From an uncultured Clostridia bacterium (GTDB lineage Bacteria; Bacillota; Clostridia; Oscillospirales; Acutalibacteraceae), in the NCBI GenBank assembly GCA_946042285.1, contig CAMGDK010000050.1:1-10180 (forward strand): a stretch of DNA of 10,180 nucleotides. Reading direction: 5' to 3'. A model generated the notes under the pieces. It was not told the DNA's origin. It saw only the letters and a program-made list of their open reading frames with translations, and made no database searches. A program made the position numbers and the translations under genes. Of the stretch, positions 1 to 7,299 are shown one piece after another. The stretch's first letter is position 1. Each line of letters starts with the position of its first letter.

Positions 1-734
1 CACTCGGCAACGGTATGCTTGCATTCACAACAATTCTTTATCTTTACACATTCCGATTGAGCGGTCTTACATATTCGCTTATCGTTGCGCTTGTATCGTT
101 TGCGGGCACACCGCCTGATTTCTTCACACCGTACTTTATTAAGAGATTTTCCTACAAGCAGGTAATGATTTTCTTCCAGCTTTCAAGAGCAGTTTGTTAC
201 AGTGTAATCGTTGCTTGCTATTGGTTCTGCGGTGAAAATCTTGTTCTTTGCGGTACACTTTCGGTTATTATGCTGTTTATTACCGAGATGTTCCAGACCG
301 TGCCGAAATCCATCGGTCACGATATGGATGTTCGTATTAACGACTATCAAATGTATCTTTCAGGCGAAAGACTTGAAAGCTTCTCCGGTGTGTTTGGCTG
401 GTTTACCGGTCCTATTACATCGTTTGTAGGTCTTATCATTCCTCTTTTGCTCTTAAAGTTCGGATTTAACAGTAACTGGGATGTTCTCTTTATTGACTCA
501 TCAAGAGTGAAAATTATTATCATACCTATACTGTTTGATATAGCCGGATATTTGCTTATGACTATTCCGTACATCTTCTGGGATTACGATGACAACAAGC
601 AGAATAAGGTTATGGAGGTTCTTCGCCGAAGGGAAGAGGTTACTCGTAAAAAATACAACGAAGAGCATGGCATAACAGAAGAATCAGACAGCACTCCTAA
701 TGAAGAAAAGGTAGCTGAGGAGGTGATGTCATGA
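1..734 (+). CDS. MFS/GPH-like sugar-type transporter, C-terminal part (5' truncated by window edge)
   Basis: The reading frame is already open at the left edge (frame starting at base 3: L-G-N-G-M...), so the Met at 15 is internal and only the last ~243 residues are present. They contain roughly six hydrophobic segments, followed by a charged cytoplasmic tail of ~45 residues rich in K, R and E after the last membrane span (which ends near IPYIFWDY). A loop reading D-Y-Q-M-Y-L-S-G-E-R follows a long hydrophobic segment. It resembles the D-x-x-x-Y-x-x-G-x-R loop of glycoside-pentoside-hexuronide:cation symporters (MelB/XylP type), which import sugars with Na+ or H+. This family call is my inference from the motif and topology, and the substrate cannot be told. 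The stop overlaps the next start by four bases (ATGA), so the two genes are co-transcribed and probably translationally coupled. Confidence 0.7.
   Translation, partial: LGNGMLAFTTILYLYTFRLSGLTYSLIVALVSFAGTPPDFFTPYFIKRFSYKQVMIFFQLSRAVCYSVIVACYWFCGENLVLCGTLSVIMLFITEMFQTVPKSIGHDMDVRINDYQMYLSGERLESFSGVFGWFTGPITSFVGLIIPLLLLKFGFNSNWDVLFIDSSRVKIIIIPILFDIAGYLLMTIPYIFWDYDDNKQNKVMEVLRRREEVTRKKYNEEHGITEESDSTPNEEKVAEEVMS
718..727 (+). promoter_or_regulatory. Strong Shine-Dalgarno for the LRR protein gene
   Basis: AGGAGGTGAT is a near-perfect complement to the 16S rRNA 3' end. It sits inside the last codons of the transporter gene, with the ATG at 731 at standard spacing. It fixes the start of the downstream gene and suggests strong independent initiation besides coupling through the ATGA overlap. 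Confidence 0.8.
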
Positions 735-2317
735 AATTAGGAAAAAAGAAAAAGGACAATGCTCCCGAAGAGGTGAAGAACGACGATTTTCTCGCTCAAG
801 AGGCAGCAGAAATGCATGACGACGATTTCCAATATACTCTTGACATCCCTGAGGATGAAATCTGGACATATCAAATTGATGGCTTGCAGAAGCCTCATGT
901 AAATCAGCCGTTTGAAAATGCAAGGCTTAAAAAGATTGTTGTTGTAATCGTTTTGCTTATCGCAATCGGTACGGCAATATTCCTCTCTGTTCGTGCTGTT
1001 CACAGCAACGAGTATAAATATAGAGAGCTTGAGGACGGCACATACGAGCTTGTTAAGTATTCAAATCCCGGCTCTGTAAAAGAGGTTACAATCGACTATG
1101 TAGTTGATTCGAAAACAGGCAAAAAGGATACAAGCAAGCCAATCACCGTTATCAATGAGTACGCATTTAACTGCGATGAAATACTCAATAAAATCAACAT
1201 CGGTAAGGATGTTAAGCAGATTGACGGCAAATCCATTTACAGCTGTTGGTGGGTAACAGATGTAGAGGTTGACGACGCTAACCCTTATTATTGCGACATT
1301 AACGGTGTTGTATATAATAAGGATGTTACCGAAATTGTTTTCTATCCTAACGACCACGACAGAACTCTTCGTTTGCAAAACGGCTATGCCGAGCTTGATA
1401 AGGACGGAGTTCAGCACTCAACACTCGTTGACGACGACGGCAAGGAGATGGAGGAGCTTTGGGGTACAACAAAGAAGTATAACGAAGCTTATTTCCAAAA
1501 TTACAACAGGCAAACCCGTACCTATGTTGTTCCATCAACTGTAACAACTATCGGCGAGCTTGCATTCGCTTATTCAAACATTGTTGATTTGTACATTCCC
1601 GAGGGCGTAATCCGTATGGAAAATATGGCAATCTTCAAGAATACGGTTCTTGTTAACATTTATTCATACAAGACTGACACAGAGGTTACCGATACAACAT
1701 ACAAGGGCATTGACTCTATGTCGGAGATTTATGCTTCTCTTCCTGAGGGACTTGAGTTTATCGGCTCCGACTGTATGTACTATTGCAGAGCACTTAACTA
1801 TATGTACATTCCTGCATCGGTTAAGGAAATTAAGCACCACGCATTCTGGGATTCCTGCTACAAAGAGGATGATCAGATTAAGGGCGTTGCTTATTATGAC
1901 ATCGGCGCAGCAGAGGATCAGTTTGCAACAGTTAAGACAGGCGATCAGTGGAGAGCACAGTACGACTACATGCTCTTCAAGAAATCAGTCGATGTCAATT
2001 ACGGTGCTCAGCGTAAGAGTCAGGTTGCATACAATGTAAATCGTCAGTATTATTGGGCAGTTCAGTGGATAATCAACAATAAGTCCGACGATGATAAGGC
2101 GCAGTCCTTCTATCTCGTTAAGGACTTTGATAACGACGGTATTCAGGAGCTTGTTCTTCGTGAGTACGATGCTCAAAAGAAGACATCAACAGATACAGTG
2201 CTTACAATGAGCTATGGCTATCTTGATGAATTCAAGGGCAAGGCAGATTACACTGACAAGGAATTCAGCAAGCTTGATGACAATGCTCAGCTTGATGCAA
2301 TTCTTGAAAACGAATAA
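731..2317 (+). CDS. Membrane-anchored BspA-like leucine-rich-repeat surface protein
   Basis: 528 aa. Residues 1-66 are hydrophilic and start with a lysine-rich stretch. Residues ~68-88 (IVVVIVLLIAIG core) form one membrane span preceded by L-K-K, which predicts a cytoplasmic N-terminus and a large extracellular C-terminal domain. No signal-peptidase or lipobox site is visible. Residues ~135-400 carry BspA/TpLRR (LRR_5)-type repeats: units such as ITVINEYAFN, VPSTVTTIGELAFAYS, LPEGLEFIGSDCMYYC and IPASVKEIKHHAFWDS, plus the Y-x-C-D-I-N-G-V-V-Y-N-K module typical of this group. Residues 465-474 (DFDNDGIQEL) look like a single Ca2+-binding D-x-D-x-D-G loop. LRR_5 domains usually mediate protein or carbohydrate binding at the cell surface, but the ligand is unknown. 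It is co-translated with the upstream transporter, so a joint role such as substrate binding is possible but speculative. Confidence 0.75.
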   Translation: MKLGKKKKDNAPEEVKNDDFLAQEAAEMHDDDFQYTLDIPEDEIWTYQIDGLQKPHVNQPFENARLKKIVVVIVLLIAIGTAIFLSVRAVHSNEYKYRELEDGTYELVKYSNPGSVKEVTIDYVVDSKTGKKDTSKPITVINEYAFNCDEILNKINIGKDVKQIDGKSIYSCWWVTDVEVDDANPYYCDINGVVYNKDVTEIVFYPNDHDRTLRLQNGYAELDKDGVQHSTLVDDDGKEMEELWGTTKKYNEAYFQNYNRQTRTYVVPSTVTTIGELAFAYSNIVDLYIPEGVIRMENMAIFKNTVLVNIYSYKTDTEVTDTTYKGIDSMSEIYASLPEGLEFIGSDCMYYCRALNYMYIPASVKEIKHHAFWDSCYKEDDQIKGVAYYDIGAAEDQFATVKTGDQWRAQYDYMLFKKSVDVNYGAQRKSQVAYNVNRQYYWAVQWIINNKSDDDKAQSFYLVKDFDNDGIQELVLREYDAQKKTSTDTVLTMSYGYLDEFKGKADYTDKEFSKLDDNAQLDAILENE

Positions 2318-2326
2318 TTAACAACA

Positions 2327-2358
2327 CAGCCTCACTTTATGTGGGGCTGTCGTTTTTT
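2327..2358 (+). terminator. Rho-independent terminator after the transporter/LRR gene pair
   Basis: The stem CAGCCTCAC (2327-2335) pairs with GTGGGGCTG (2341-2349), nine pairs including one G-T wobble. The loop is five bases (TTTAT), and a TTTTTT run lies at 2353-2358. It begins ten bases after the LRR gene stop and separates that unit from the valS promoter. Confidence 0.85.
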
Positions 2359-2375
2359 GTATGAGCTTATTTGTC

Positions 2376-2404
2376 TTGACAATTCAATATCTTTTTGTTA
2401 ATAT
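2376..2404 (+). promoter_or_regulatory. Sigma-A-type promoter of the valS-folC operon
   Basis: TTGACA (2376-2381, consensus) and TAATAT (2399-2404, one mismatch from TATAAT) are separated by 17 bases. The start of transcription is predicted near 2411, just before the T-box leader. This is the best promoter match in the window. Confidence 0.8.
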
Positions 2405-2410
2405 AGATGC

Positions 2411-2648
2411 ATATTTAATAACTATGACAAAGAGGAGTAGCCTGCTTTTGTTTTTCAGAGAGTGTCGGCTTGGTGTAACGGCATATTCAAGGTTGGTGAA
2501 GGTAGCTTTCGAGTTGATGGGGTGAAATAGCAGTAGCCTTATCCGTATTCCTGCGTTAAAGGGTTAAGAGGTATTGATTTTATCAATGCAATTTGAGTGG
2601 TACCGCGGATTTATGCTTTCGTCTCAATTTTGAGCGAGAGCATTTTTT
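2411..2648 (+). ncRNA. T-box riboswitch leader (valyl-tRNA sensing) of valS
   Basis: T-box landmarks occur in the expected order. AGTA (2436-2439) lies at the 5' side of the specifier loop. AGAGAG (2457-2462) precedes the Stem I distal hairpin with a GGTG loop (2472-2475). The segment GAAG-GTA-G (2498-2505) places a GUA valine codon as specifier at 2502-2504. The strand after AGTA (GCC.GC.UUU.G) pairs with the strand just before GAAG (C.AA.GGUUGGU), as in known Stem I folds. Stem II is short: GATGGGG (2516-2522) pairs with CCTTATC (2537-2543) around GAA and AGTAG. Stem III is around 2544-2555. The T-box sequence GTGGTACCGCGG (2597-2608) carries UGGU, complementary to ACCA of a tRNA with discriminator A, as tRNA-Val has. 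TTGAG (2593-2597) can pair with CTCAA (2623-2627) to form the antiterminator. When uncharged tRNA-Val binds, readthrough into valS is expected. The fold was derived by eye. Confidence 0.93.
2613..2648 (+). terminator. T-box regulatory terminator before valS
   Basis: The stem ATGCTTTCGTCTCA (2613-2626) pairs with TGAGCGAGAGCAT (2631-2643; the last T also starts the T-tract). It has about 13 pairs, with one bulged T and G-T wobbles, followed by a TTTTTT run. The CTCA strand at 2623-2626 is shared with the antiterminator helix, so the two structures exclude each other. This is the OFF state when tRNA-Val is charged. Confidence 0.9.
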
Positions 2649-2673
2649 ATTTTATTGCAAAGGAGTTATATTT

Positions 2674-5376
2674 ATGGCAAAAGAGCTTGCAAAGCAGTAC
2701 GATCCGAGCGAGGTTGAGGATCGCACATATAAATATTGGTGTGACAATAAATACTTTCATGCAAAGTTAGATAAGGAAAAGAAGCCTTACACAATCGTTA
2801 TTCCGCCACCGAACATTACAGGTCAGCTTCACATGGGACATGCGCTTGATAACACTCTTCAGGATATTCTTATCAGGTATCACAGGATGGCAGGCTATGA
2901 TACACTTTGGCTTCCGGGTACAGACCATGCATCTATTGCAACAGAGGCAAAGATTGTTGAAAAGATGCGCGAGGAGGGCGTAACTAAAGAGGATTTAGGC
3001 AGAGAAAAATTCCTTGAAAGAGCATGGGACTGGAAGGAGCAGTATGGCGGTAGAATTATCGAGCAGCTCAAGAAAATGGGCTCGTCATGCGACTGGGACA
3101 GAGAGCGCTTCACTCTTGACGAGGGATGCTCAAGAGCAGTTAAAGAGGTATTCGTCTCCCTTTATGAAAAGGATTTAATATATCGCGGCAACCGTATGGT
3201 TAACTGGTGTCCTCACTGCAATACATCAATCTCCGATGCGGAGGTTGAGTATGAGGAGAAGGAGGGTAGCTTCTGGCATCTTTTATATACAGTTAAGGAA
3301 ACAGGCGAGAAGCTTGAGCTTGCAACAACAAGACCTGAGACTATGCTCGGTGATACTGCCGTTGCAATCAATGGCGACGATCCGAGATATGCGCACCTCC
3401 ACGGCTGTCATGTAATTCTTCCTCTTTTAAATAAGGAAATTCCTATCGTATGCGACGAGCATGCTGATATGACAAAGGGTACCGGTGTAGTTAAGATTAC
3501 TCCTGCTCACGACCCTAACGACTTTGAGGTCGGTCTTCGTCATAACCTTCCTATCGTTCGCACATTCACCTATGACGGTCACATGACAGGTGCCGAGGAT
3601 AAGGCAATCGCCGACGAGATTATCGCAAGCGGTAAGGCTACACAAAATGAGCCTGAGGTTCTTGATTGCGGTAAGTACGCAGGCATGACAACGCTTGAAG
3701 CAAGAAAGGCTATTTTGGCAGACCTTGAGGCAGGCGGATATATTAAGGAAATTGAGCCACTCAAGCATGATGTCGGTACTTGCTACCGTTGCCATTCAAC
3801 GATTGAGCCAATGGTTTCAAAGCAGTGGTTTGTTAAGATGGAGCCGCTTGCAGGACCTGCGATTGAATCGGTTGAAAAGGGCGAAATTAAGTTCGTTCCT
3901 GAAAGATTTAAAAAGAATTATATGAGCTGGATGCGCGGTACGCGCGATTGGTGTATTTCCCGTCAGCTTTGGTGGGGACACAGAATTCCTGCTTGGTATT
4001 GTGACGATTGCGGCGAAACAATCGTTTCAAAGGATGATGTTTGCACCTGTCCAAAGTGTAACGGCACAAATCTTAATCAAGATCCCGATACTCTTGATAC
4101 ATGGTTCTCATCGGCATTGTGGCCGTTCTCGACACTCGGTTGGCCTGATGAAACGGAGGATTTAAAGCATTATTATCCAACTAATACTCTCGTTACAGGC
4201 TACGATATTATCGGCTTTTGGGTATCAAGAATGATTTTTTCAGGTCTTGCATACACAGGTAAAGCGCCGTTTGACACCGTTCTTATTCACGGTCTTGTTC
4301 GTGACGCACAGGGTAGAAAAATGAGTAAGTCACTCGGCAACGGTATTGATCCGCTTGAGATTATTGATCAGTACGGCGCCGATGCGTTAAGGTTTACTCT
4401 TGCAACAGGTAATTCACCGGGAAACGATATGCGCTTCTCTGACGATAAGGTTATGGCTTCTCGTAACTTTGCCAACAAGCTTTGGAACGCTTCTCGCTTT
4501 GTATTGATGTACCTCGGCGACGATTATAAGTATGACGGCTTGCCGAATGACCTTCTTATCGAGGATAAGTGGATTATCTCAAAGGTAAATTCGCTTGCAA
4601 AAGAGGTTACCGAAAATCTTGACAGGTTCGAGCTTGGTATCGCAGTACAAAAGCTCTATGATTTCATCTGGGATGTATTCTGCGATTGGTATATCGAAAT
4701 TGCAAAGATCAGGCTTCAGGGTGACGACGAAAATGCAAAGGAAAATGTTAAGGCAGTTCTTGTTTATGTGTTAACAGATATTCTCAAGCTTCTTCATCCG
4801 TTTATGCCTTTTATCACAGAGGAGGTATATCAGGCAATTCCTCACGATACTGACTCCATTATGATTTCCGAGTGGGTAAAATATGATGAGTCGCTCAACT
4901 TCAATGCCGAAGAAGCAGATATGGAAAAAATTATGTCTGCTATTAAAGGAATAAGAAACAGACGAGCTGAAATGAACATTCCTCCAAGCAAGAAGGCTAA
5001 GGTTTATATTGAAACAGAATTGACCGATTTGTTTAACGGCGGTGTTGATTTTGTTAAGCGCCTTGCTTCTGCAGGTGATGTTGAGGTTGGCACGGCGTTT
5101 GATGACCTCGGTAATACAGTAACAATCATTACCGATGACGCTAAAATCTATATTCCTCTTGGTGACCTTGTTGATTTCGAGGCAGAGCGTAAGCGCCTTG
5201 AAAAGGAAATGGCACAGGCACAGGATAAGCTTGATTTCATCAACAAAAAGCTTTCAAATCCCGGCTTTGTAAATAAAGCACCCGAAAAGGTTGTTGCTCA
5301 AAATAAGGCTGACGCTCAAAAGCTTGAGGAAAAGATTGCTAACATCAAAAATTCTATTGATAATCTCGGAAAGTAA
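2674..5376 (+). CDS. valS: Valyl-tRNA synthetase
   Basis: 900 aa class I aminoacyl-tRNA synthetase that charges tRNA-Val with valine in the cytoplasm. The ATP-binding HIGH motif is present as HMGH (residues 53-56, after PPPNITGQL), and KMSKS lies at 549-553 (GRKMSKSLGNG). GTDHAS (82-87) is typical of ValRS. The CP1 editing domain that hydrolyses Thr-tRNA-Val begins after residue ~190 and carries TTRPETMLGD from 218. Two Cys-rich zinc-knuckle-like clusters (CYRCH and CDDCG...CPKC) precede DTLDTWFSSALWPFSTLGWP. The C-terminal ~65 residues form the ValRS coiled-coil arm (ERKRLEKEM...), which ends at NLGK. The start at ATG 2674 has AAGGAG (2660-2665) eight bases upstream. An in-frame TTG at 2593 lies inside the T-box RNA and is not a start. 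Expression is governed by the T-box leader, and the stop overlaps folC. Confidence 0.98.
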   Translation: MAKELAKQYDPSEVEDRTYKYWCDNKYFHAKLDKEKKPYTIVIPPPNITGQLHMGHALDNTLQDILIRYHRMAGYDTLWLPGTDHASIATEAKIVEKMREEGVTKEDLGREKFLERAWDWKEQYGGRIIEQLKKMGSSCDWDRERFTLDEGCSRAVKEVFVSLYEKDLIYRGNRMVNWCPHCNTSISDAEVEYEEKEGSFWHLLYTVKETGEKLELATTRPETMLGDTAVAINGDDPRYAHLHGCHVILPLLNKEIPIVCDEHADMTKGTGVVKITPAHDPNDFEVGLRHNLPIVRTFTYDGHMTGAEDKAIADEIIASGKATQNEPEVLDCGKYAGMTTLEARKAILADLEAGGYIKEIEPLKHDVGTCYRCHSTIEPMVSKQWFVKMEPLAGPAIESVEKGEIKFVPERFKKNYMSWMRGTRDWCISRQLWWGHRIPAWYCDDCGETIVSKDDVCTCPKCNGTNLNQDPDTLDTWFSSALWPFSTLGWPDETEDLKHYYPTNTLVTGYDIIGFWVSRMIFSGLAYTGKAPFDTVLIHGLVRDAQGRKMSKSLGNGIDPLEIIDQYGADALRFTLATGNSPGNDMRFSDDKVMASRNFANKLWNASRFVLMYLGDDYKYDGLPNDLLIEDKWIISKVNSLAKEVTENLDRFELGIAVQKLYDFIWDVFCDWYIEIAKIRLQGDDENAKENVKAVLVYVLTDILKLLHPFMPFITEEVYQAIPHDTDSIMISEWVKYDESLNFNAEEADMEKIMSAIKGIRNRRAEMNIPPSKKAKVYIETELTDLFNGGVDFVKRLASAGDVEVGTAFDDLGNTVTIITDDAKIYIPLGDLVDFEAERKRLEKEMAQAQDKLDFINKKLSNPGFVNKAPEKVVAQNKADAQKLEEKIANIKNSIDNLGK

Positions 5377-6476
5377 TGAATTATATCGAAGCATTAAATT
5401 TCATGACGAAAAAGCAGAGCCTCGGCATCATGCCGGGGCTTAGCCGTATTATTGAGCTTTTAAATGATATGGGAAATCCTCAGGATAAGCTCAGTATTAT
5501 TCATGTTGCAGGCACTAACGGCAAAGGTACCGTTGCCGGCACAATCGCACTTGCTCTTATGCGTGCCGGATATAAGGTAGGCTTGTTTACATCACCGTGG
5601 GTAGAGGATTACCGTGAGCAAATTCAAATAAATTCAAAGCCTATCGGCAAAACAGACTTTACCGATTATGTTGAAAAATACAGGGATAATCCTTGCAGTG
5701 AGTTTGAATTTCTTACTGCAATTATGTATAAATATTTTGCAGACAGCGGTGTTGATTTTGCCGTTGTTGAGTGCGGACTCGGCGGTGAAGAGGACGCAAC
5801 AAATGTCGAACGCAAAAATTTGAGCGTAATCACATCCGTTTCCGTTGATCACACAAATTTCCTCGGTAATACACTTGAAGAAATCGCTCTTGCAAAATCA
5901 GGAATAATTAAAGAGAATTGCACCTGTGTTTTGTATCCTAACGCAGATACTCAAGCAATTTTTGAAGAGCAGTGCAAGCGCAAAAATGCAGCTTTAATTA
6001 AAGTGGAAGACCGCTGCGATTTTAATGATAATAATTTACTAACTGCAAAAAAAGCCATTGAAGCAATAGGCGTTGAAGCAAATGTTACGCCTGTAAGGCT
6101 TCCGGCAAGGCAGGAATATATCGGCGGTGTCCTCCTTGACGGAGGTCACAATTTTTCAGCAGCACAAGGCTTGGCTGAAAGACTAAACGACGAGGTTGCC
6201 GTTATAGGAATGATGAAGGATAAGGATGTTGACGGCTATCTGTCGCTTGTTGCATCAAGATGCAGGAGCATTATTGCTGTTACTCCCGATAATCCCCGTG
6301 CGCTTCCTGCAAGTGAATTAGCCGAATTGGCAAAGCGGTATTGCAGTGATGTTAAAGTTGTTGAAAATCCGTTAGAGGCGATAAGGCTTGCAAGGGAAAA
6401 CGGACTGTCTTTAGTGTGTGGTTCATTCTTTCTTGCCCGTCAGGTAAGAAAAGAATTATCAGCCTACAAAAAATGA
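5376..6476 (+). CDS. folC: Folylpolyglutamate synthase / dihydrofolate synthase (compact form)
   Basis: 366 aa Mur-ligase-type enzyme that adds glutamate to (dihydro)folate with ATP, retaining and activating cellular folates. Visible motifs are the P-loop HVAGTNGKGT (43-52), SPWVEDYREQIQIN (73-86, the folate/omega-loop region), VECGLGGEEDATNV (131-144), DHTNFLGNTLEEIALAKSGIIK (split 158-169/170-179, with K174 at the place of the carbamylated lysine), DGGHN (255-259, usually DGAHN) and KDKDVDG near 281-287. Family members are usually about 420-430 aa. The deficit lies mainly between GIIK and DGGHN, where the usual H-Q-x-x-N helix segment is reduced to NNLLTAKKAIEAIG. No frameshift is visible, so it is a natural short form. 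The start overlaps the valS stop (TAATG) with only a weak GGAAAG upstream, so translation probably depends on reinitiation. It shares the valS T-box control. Whether it keeps both activities is unknown. Confidence 0.9.
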   Translation: MNYIEALNFMTKKQSLGIMPGLSRIIELLNDMGNPQDKLSIIHVAGTNGKGTVAGTIALALMRAGYKVGLFTSPWVEDYREQIQINSKPIGKTDFTDYVEKYRDNPCSEFEFLTAIMYKYFADSGVDFAVVECGLGGEEDATNVERKNLSVITSVSVDHTNFLGNTLEEIALAKSGIIKENCTCVLYPNADTQAIFEEQCKRKNAALIKVEDRCDFNDNNLLTAKKAIEAIGVEANVTPVRLPARQEYIGGVLLDGGHNFSAAQGLAERLNDEVAVIGMMKDKDVDGYLSLVASRCRSIIAVTPDNPRALPASELAELAKRYCSDVKVVENPLEAIRLARENGLSLVCGSFFLARQVRKELSAYKK

Positions 6477-6486
6477 TAAAATATTT

Positions 6487-6527
6487 AATACCGACCTGTT
6501 AGTATATTAGCAGGTCGGTATTTTTTT
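6487..6527 (+). terminator. Rho-independent terminator between folC and spoIIAA
   Basis: AATACCGACCTG (6487-6498) pairs perfectly with CAGGTCGGTATT (6511-6522), giving 12 base pairs with a 12-base loop (TTAGTATATTAG). The 3' strand runs into a T-run at 6521-6527. It ends three bases before the spoIIAA ribosome binding site, so it separates the valS-folC transcript from spoIIA unless readthrough occurs. Confidence 0.88.
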
Positions 6528-6542
6528 GTAGGAGTGAAAGCA

Positions 6543-6875
6543 ATGAATGTTACAATCGAAAACAGTGGTAATCTTGTAATCGCATACTTAATCGGAGAGA
6601 TTGACCACCACAGCGCCGTTGCCGTCAGAGAAAAAATTGATATGGCAATAAATTATATTCAACCAACACATCTTATAATTGACTTTAGAAATGTTACCTT
6701 TATGGACTCGTCGGGAATAGGACTTGTTATGGGAAGATTTCGTTTGCTTCAAAGCATGAAGCCGCAGGGCACTCTTGAGGTGAGAAATGTTACAAAGCAA
6801 ACAAAGAAAATAATGGAGCTTGCAGGGCTTGGAAGAATAGCACTAATTAAGGAGTTTGTAAATGAAAAGGATTAA
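6543..6875 (+). CDS. spoIIAA: Anti-sigma-F factor antagonist SpoIIAA
   Basis: 110 aa single STAS domain. It is the anti-anti-sigma factor that frees sigma-F from SpoIIAB in the forespore. The conserved GEIDHHSA (18-25) and FMDSSGIGLVMGR (53-65) are present. Ser57 corresponds to the serine phosphorylated by SpoIIAB and dephosphorylated by SpoIIE (Ser58 in Bacillus subtilis). The ATG at 6543 is chosen because AGGAG at 6530-6534 stands eight bases upstream. The in-frame GTG at 6534 overlaps that site and would add only three residues. The 3' end overlaps spoIIAB by 14 bases. This is the first gene of the classic spoIIAA-AB-AC operon. Confidence 0.95.
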   Translation: MNVTIENSGNLVIAYLIGEIDHHSAVAVREKIDMAINYIQPTHLIIDFRNVTFMDSSGIGLVMGRFRLLQSMKPQGTLEVRNVTKQTKKIMELAGLGRIALIKEFVNEKD

Positions 6876-7299
6876 CGAATTTAGATTAACTATTGACAGT
6901 AAAAGTATAAACGAGAGCTTTGCAAGGTCGGTGGTATCGGCATTCGCTATGCCGCTTGATCCGACACTTGATGAGCTTGCAGATTTGAAAACTGCGGTCA
7001 GCGAGGCAGTCACGAATTGTATTGTCCATGCATATAAGGACACCTGCGGCAAGATATACATAACAGCAATAATTGATGAAAACAGCACCGTTAGAATTAC
7101 GGTGCGCGATAAGGGCTGCGGTATTGAGGATGTCGGCAAGGCGATGATGCCTCTTTACACAACAGGCGAGGGCGACCGTGCCGGACTTGGATTTACTGTT
7201 ATGGAAAGCTTTTGCGATAAGATAACCGTGCGCTCTCGAAAGGGCGCAGGTACAACAGTAACGCTTTATAAAAGGATTGACGGAAAATCTAAATGGTGA
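6862..7299 (+). CDS. spoIIAB: Anti-sigma-F factor / serine kinase SpoIIAB
   Basis: 145 aa GHKL-fold ATPase. It binds and holds sigma-F inactive, and phosphorylates SpoIIAA on serine. The N-terminal NESFAR (17-22) includes the arginine equivalent to the partner-contacting Arg20 of B. subtilis. The N-box is TAVSEAVTNCIVHAY (44-58) with E48 and N52. The G1 box is RDKGCGIED (82-90). An ATP-lid segment YTTGEGDRAGLGF (99-111) contains the G2 box GLGF. Length and motif order match the family (about 146 aa). The start at 6862 has AAGGAG seven bases upstream, inside the end of spoIIAA. The stop overlaps the sigF start, which suggests coupled synthesis that keeps the three partners balanced. Confidence 0.96.
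   Translation: MKRINEFRLTIDSKSINESFARSVVSAFAMPLDPTLDELADLKTAVSEAVTNCIVHAYKDTCGKIYITAIIDENSTVRITVRDKGCGIEDVGKAMMPLYTTGEGDRAGLGFTVMESFCDKITVRSRKGAGTTVTLYKRIDGKSKW

Noticed and set aside
1061..1417. 118-residue antisense open frame inside the LRR gene
   Set aside because: It is a shadow of the LRR coding frame with no supporting start signal or homology that I recognise.
2502..2522. GUU or GAU triplets after the specifier region as alternative T-box specifiers
   Set aside because: They lie in the lower Stem I / Stem II strands. Only GUA at 2502-2504 has the GAA(G)-NNN-purine setting between paired strands and matches the downstream gene.
2593..2673. In-frame TTG extension of valS by 27 residues
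   Set aside because: The extension encodes the T-box and terminator RNA, has no ribosome site, and gives sequence unlike ValRS N-termini. ATG 2674 has AAGGAG.
4331..4346. 16-base exact match (CACTCGGCAACGGTAT) to the first bases of the window
   Set aside because: Both copies encode Leu-Gly-Asn-Gly in unrelated proteins with the organism's preferred codons. There is no flanking similarity, so chance is enough.
6534..6542. GTG start for spoIIAA three codons upstream
   Set aside because: It overlaps the AGGAG ribosome site that serves ATG 6543.
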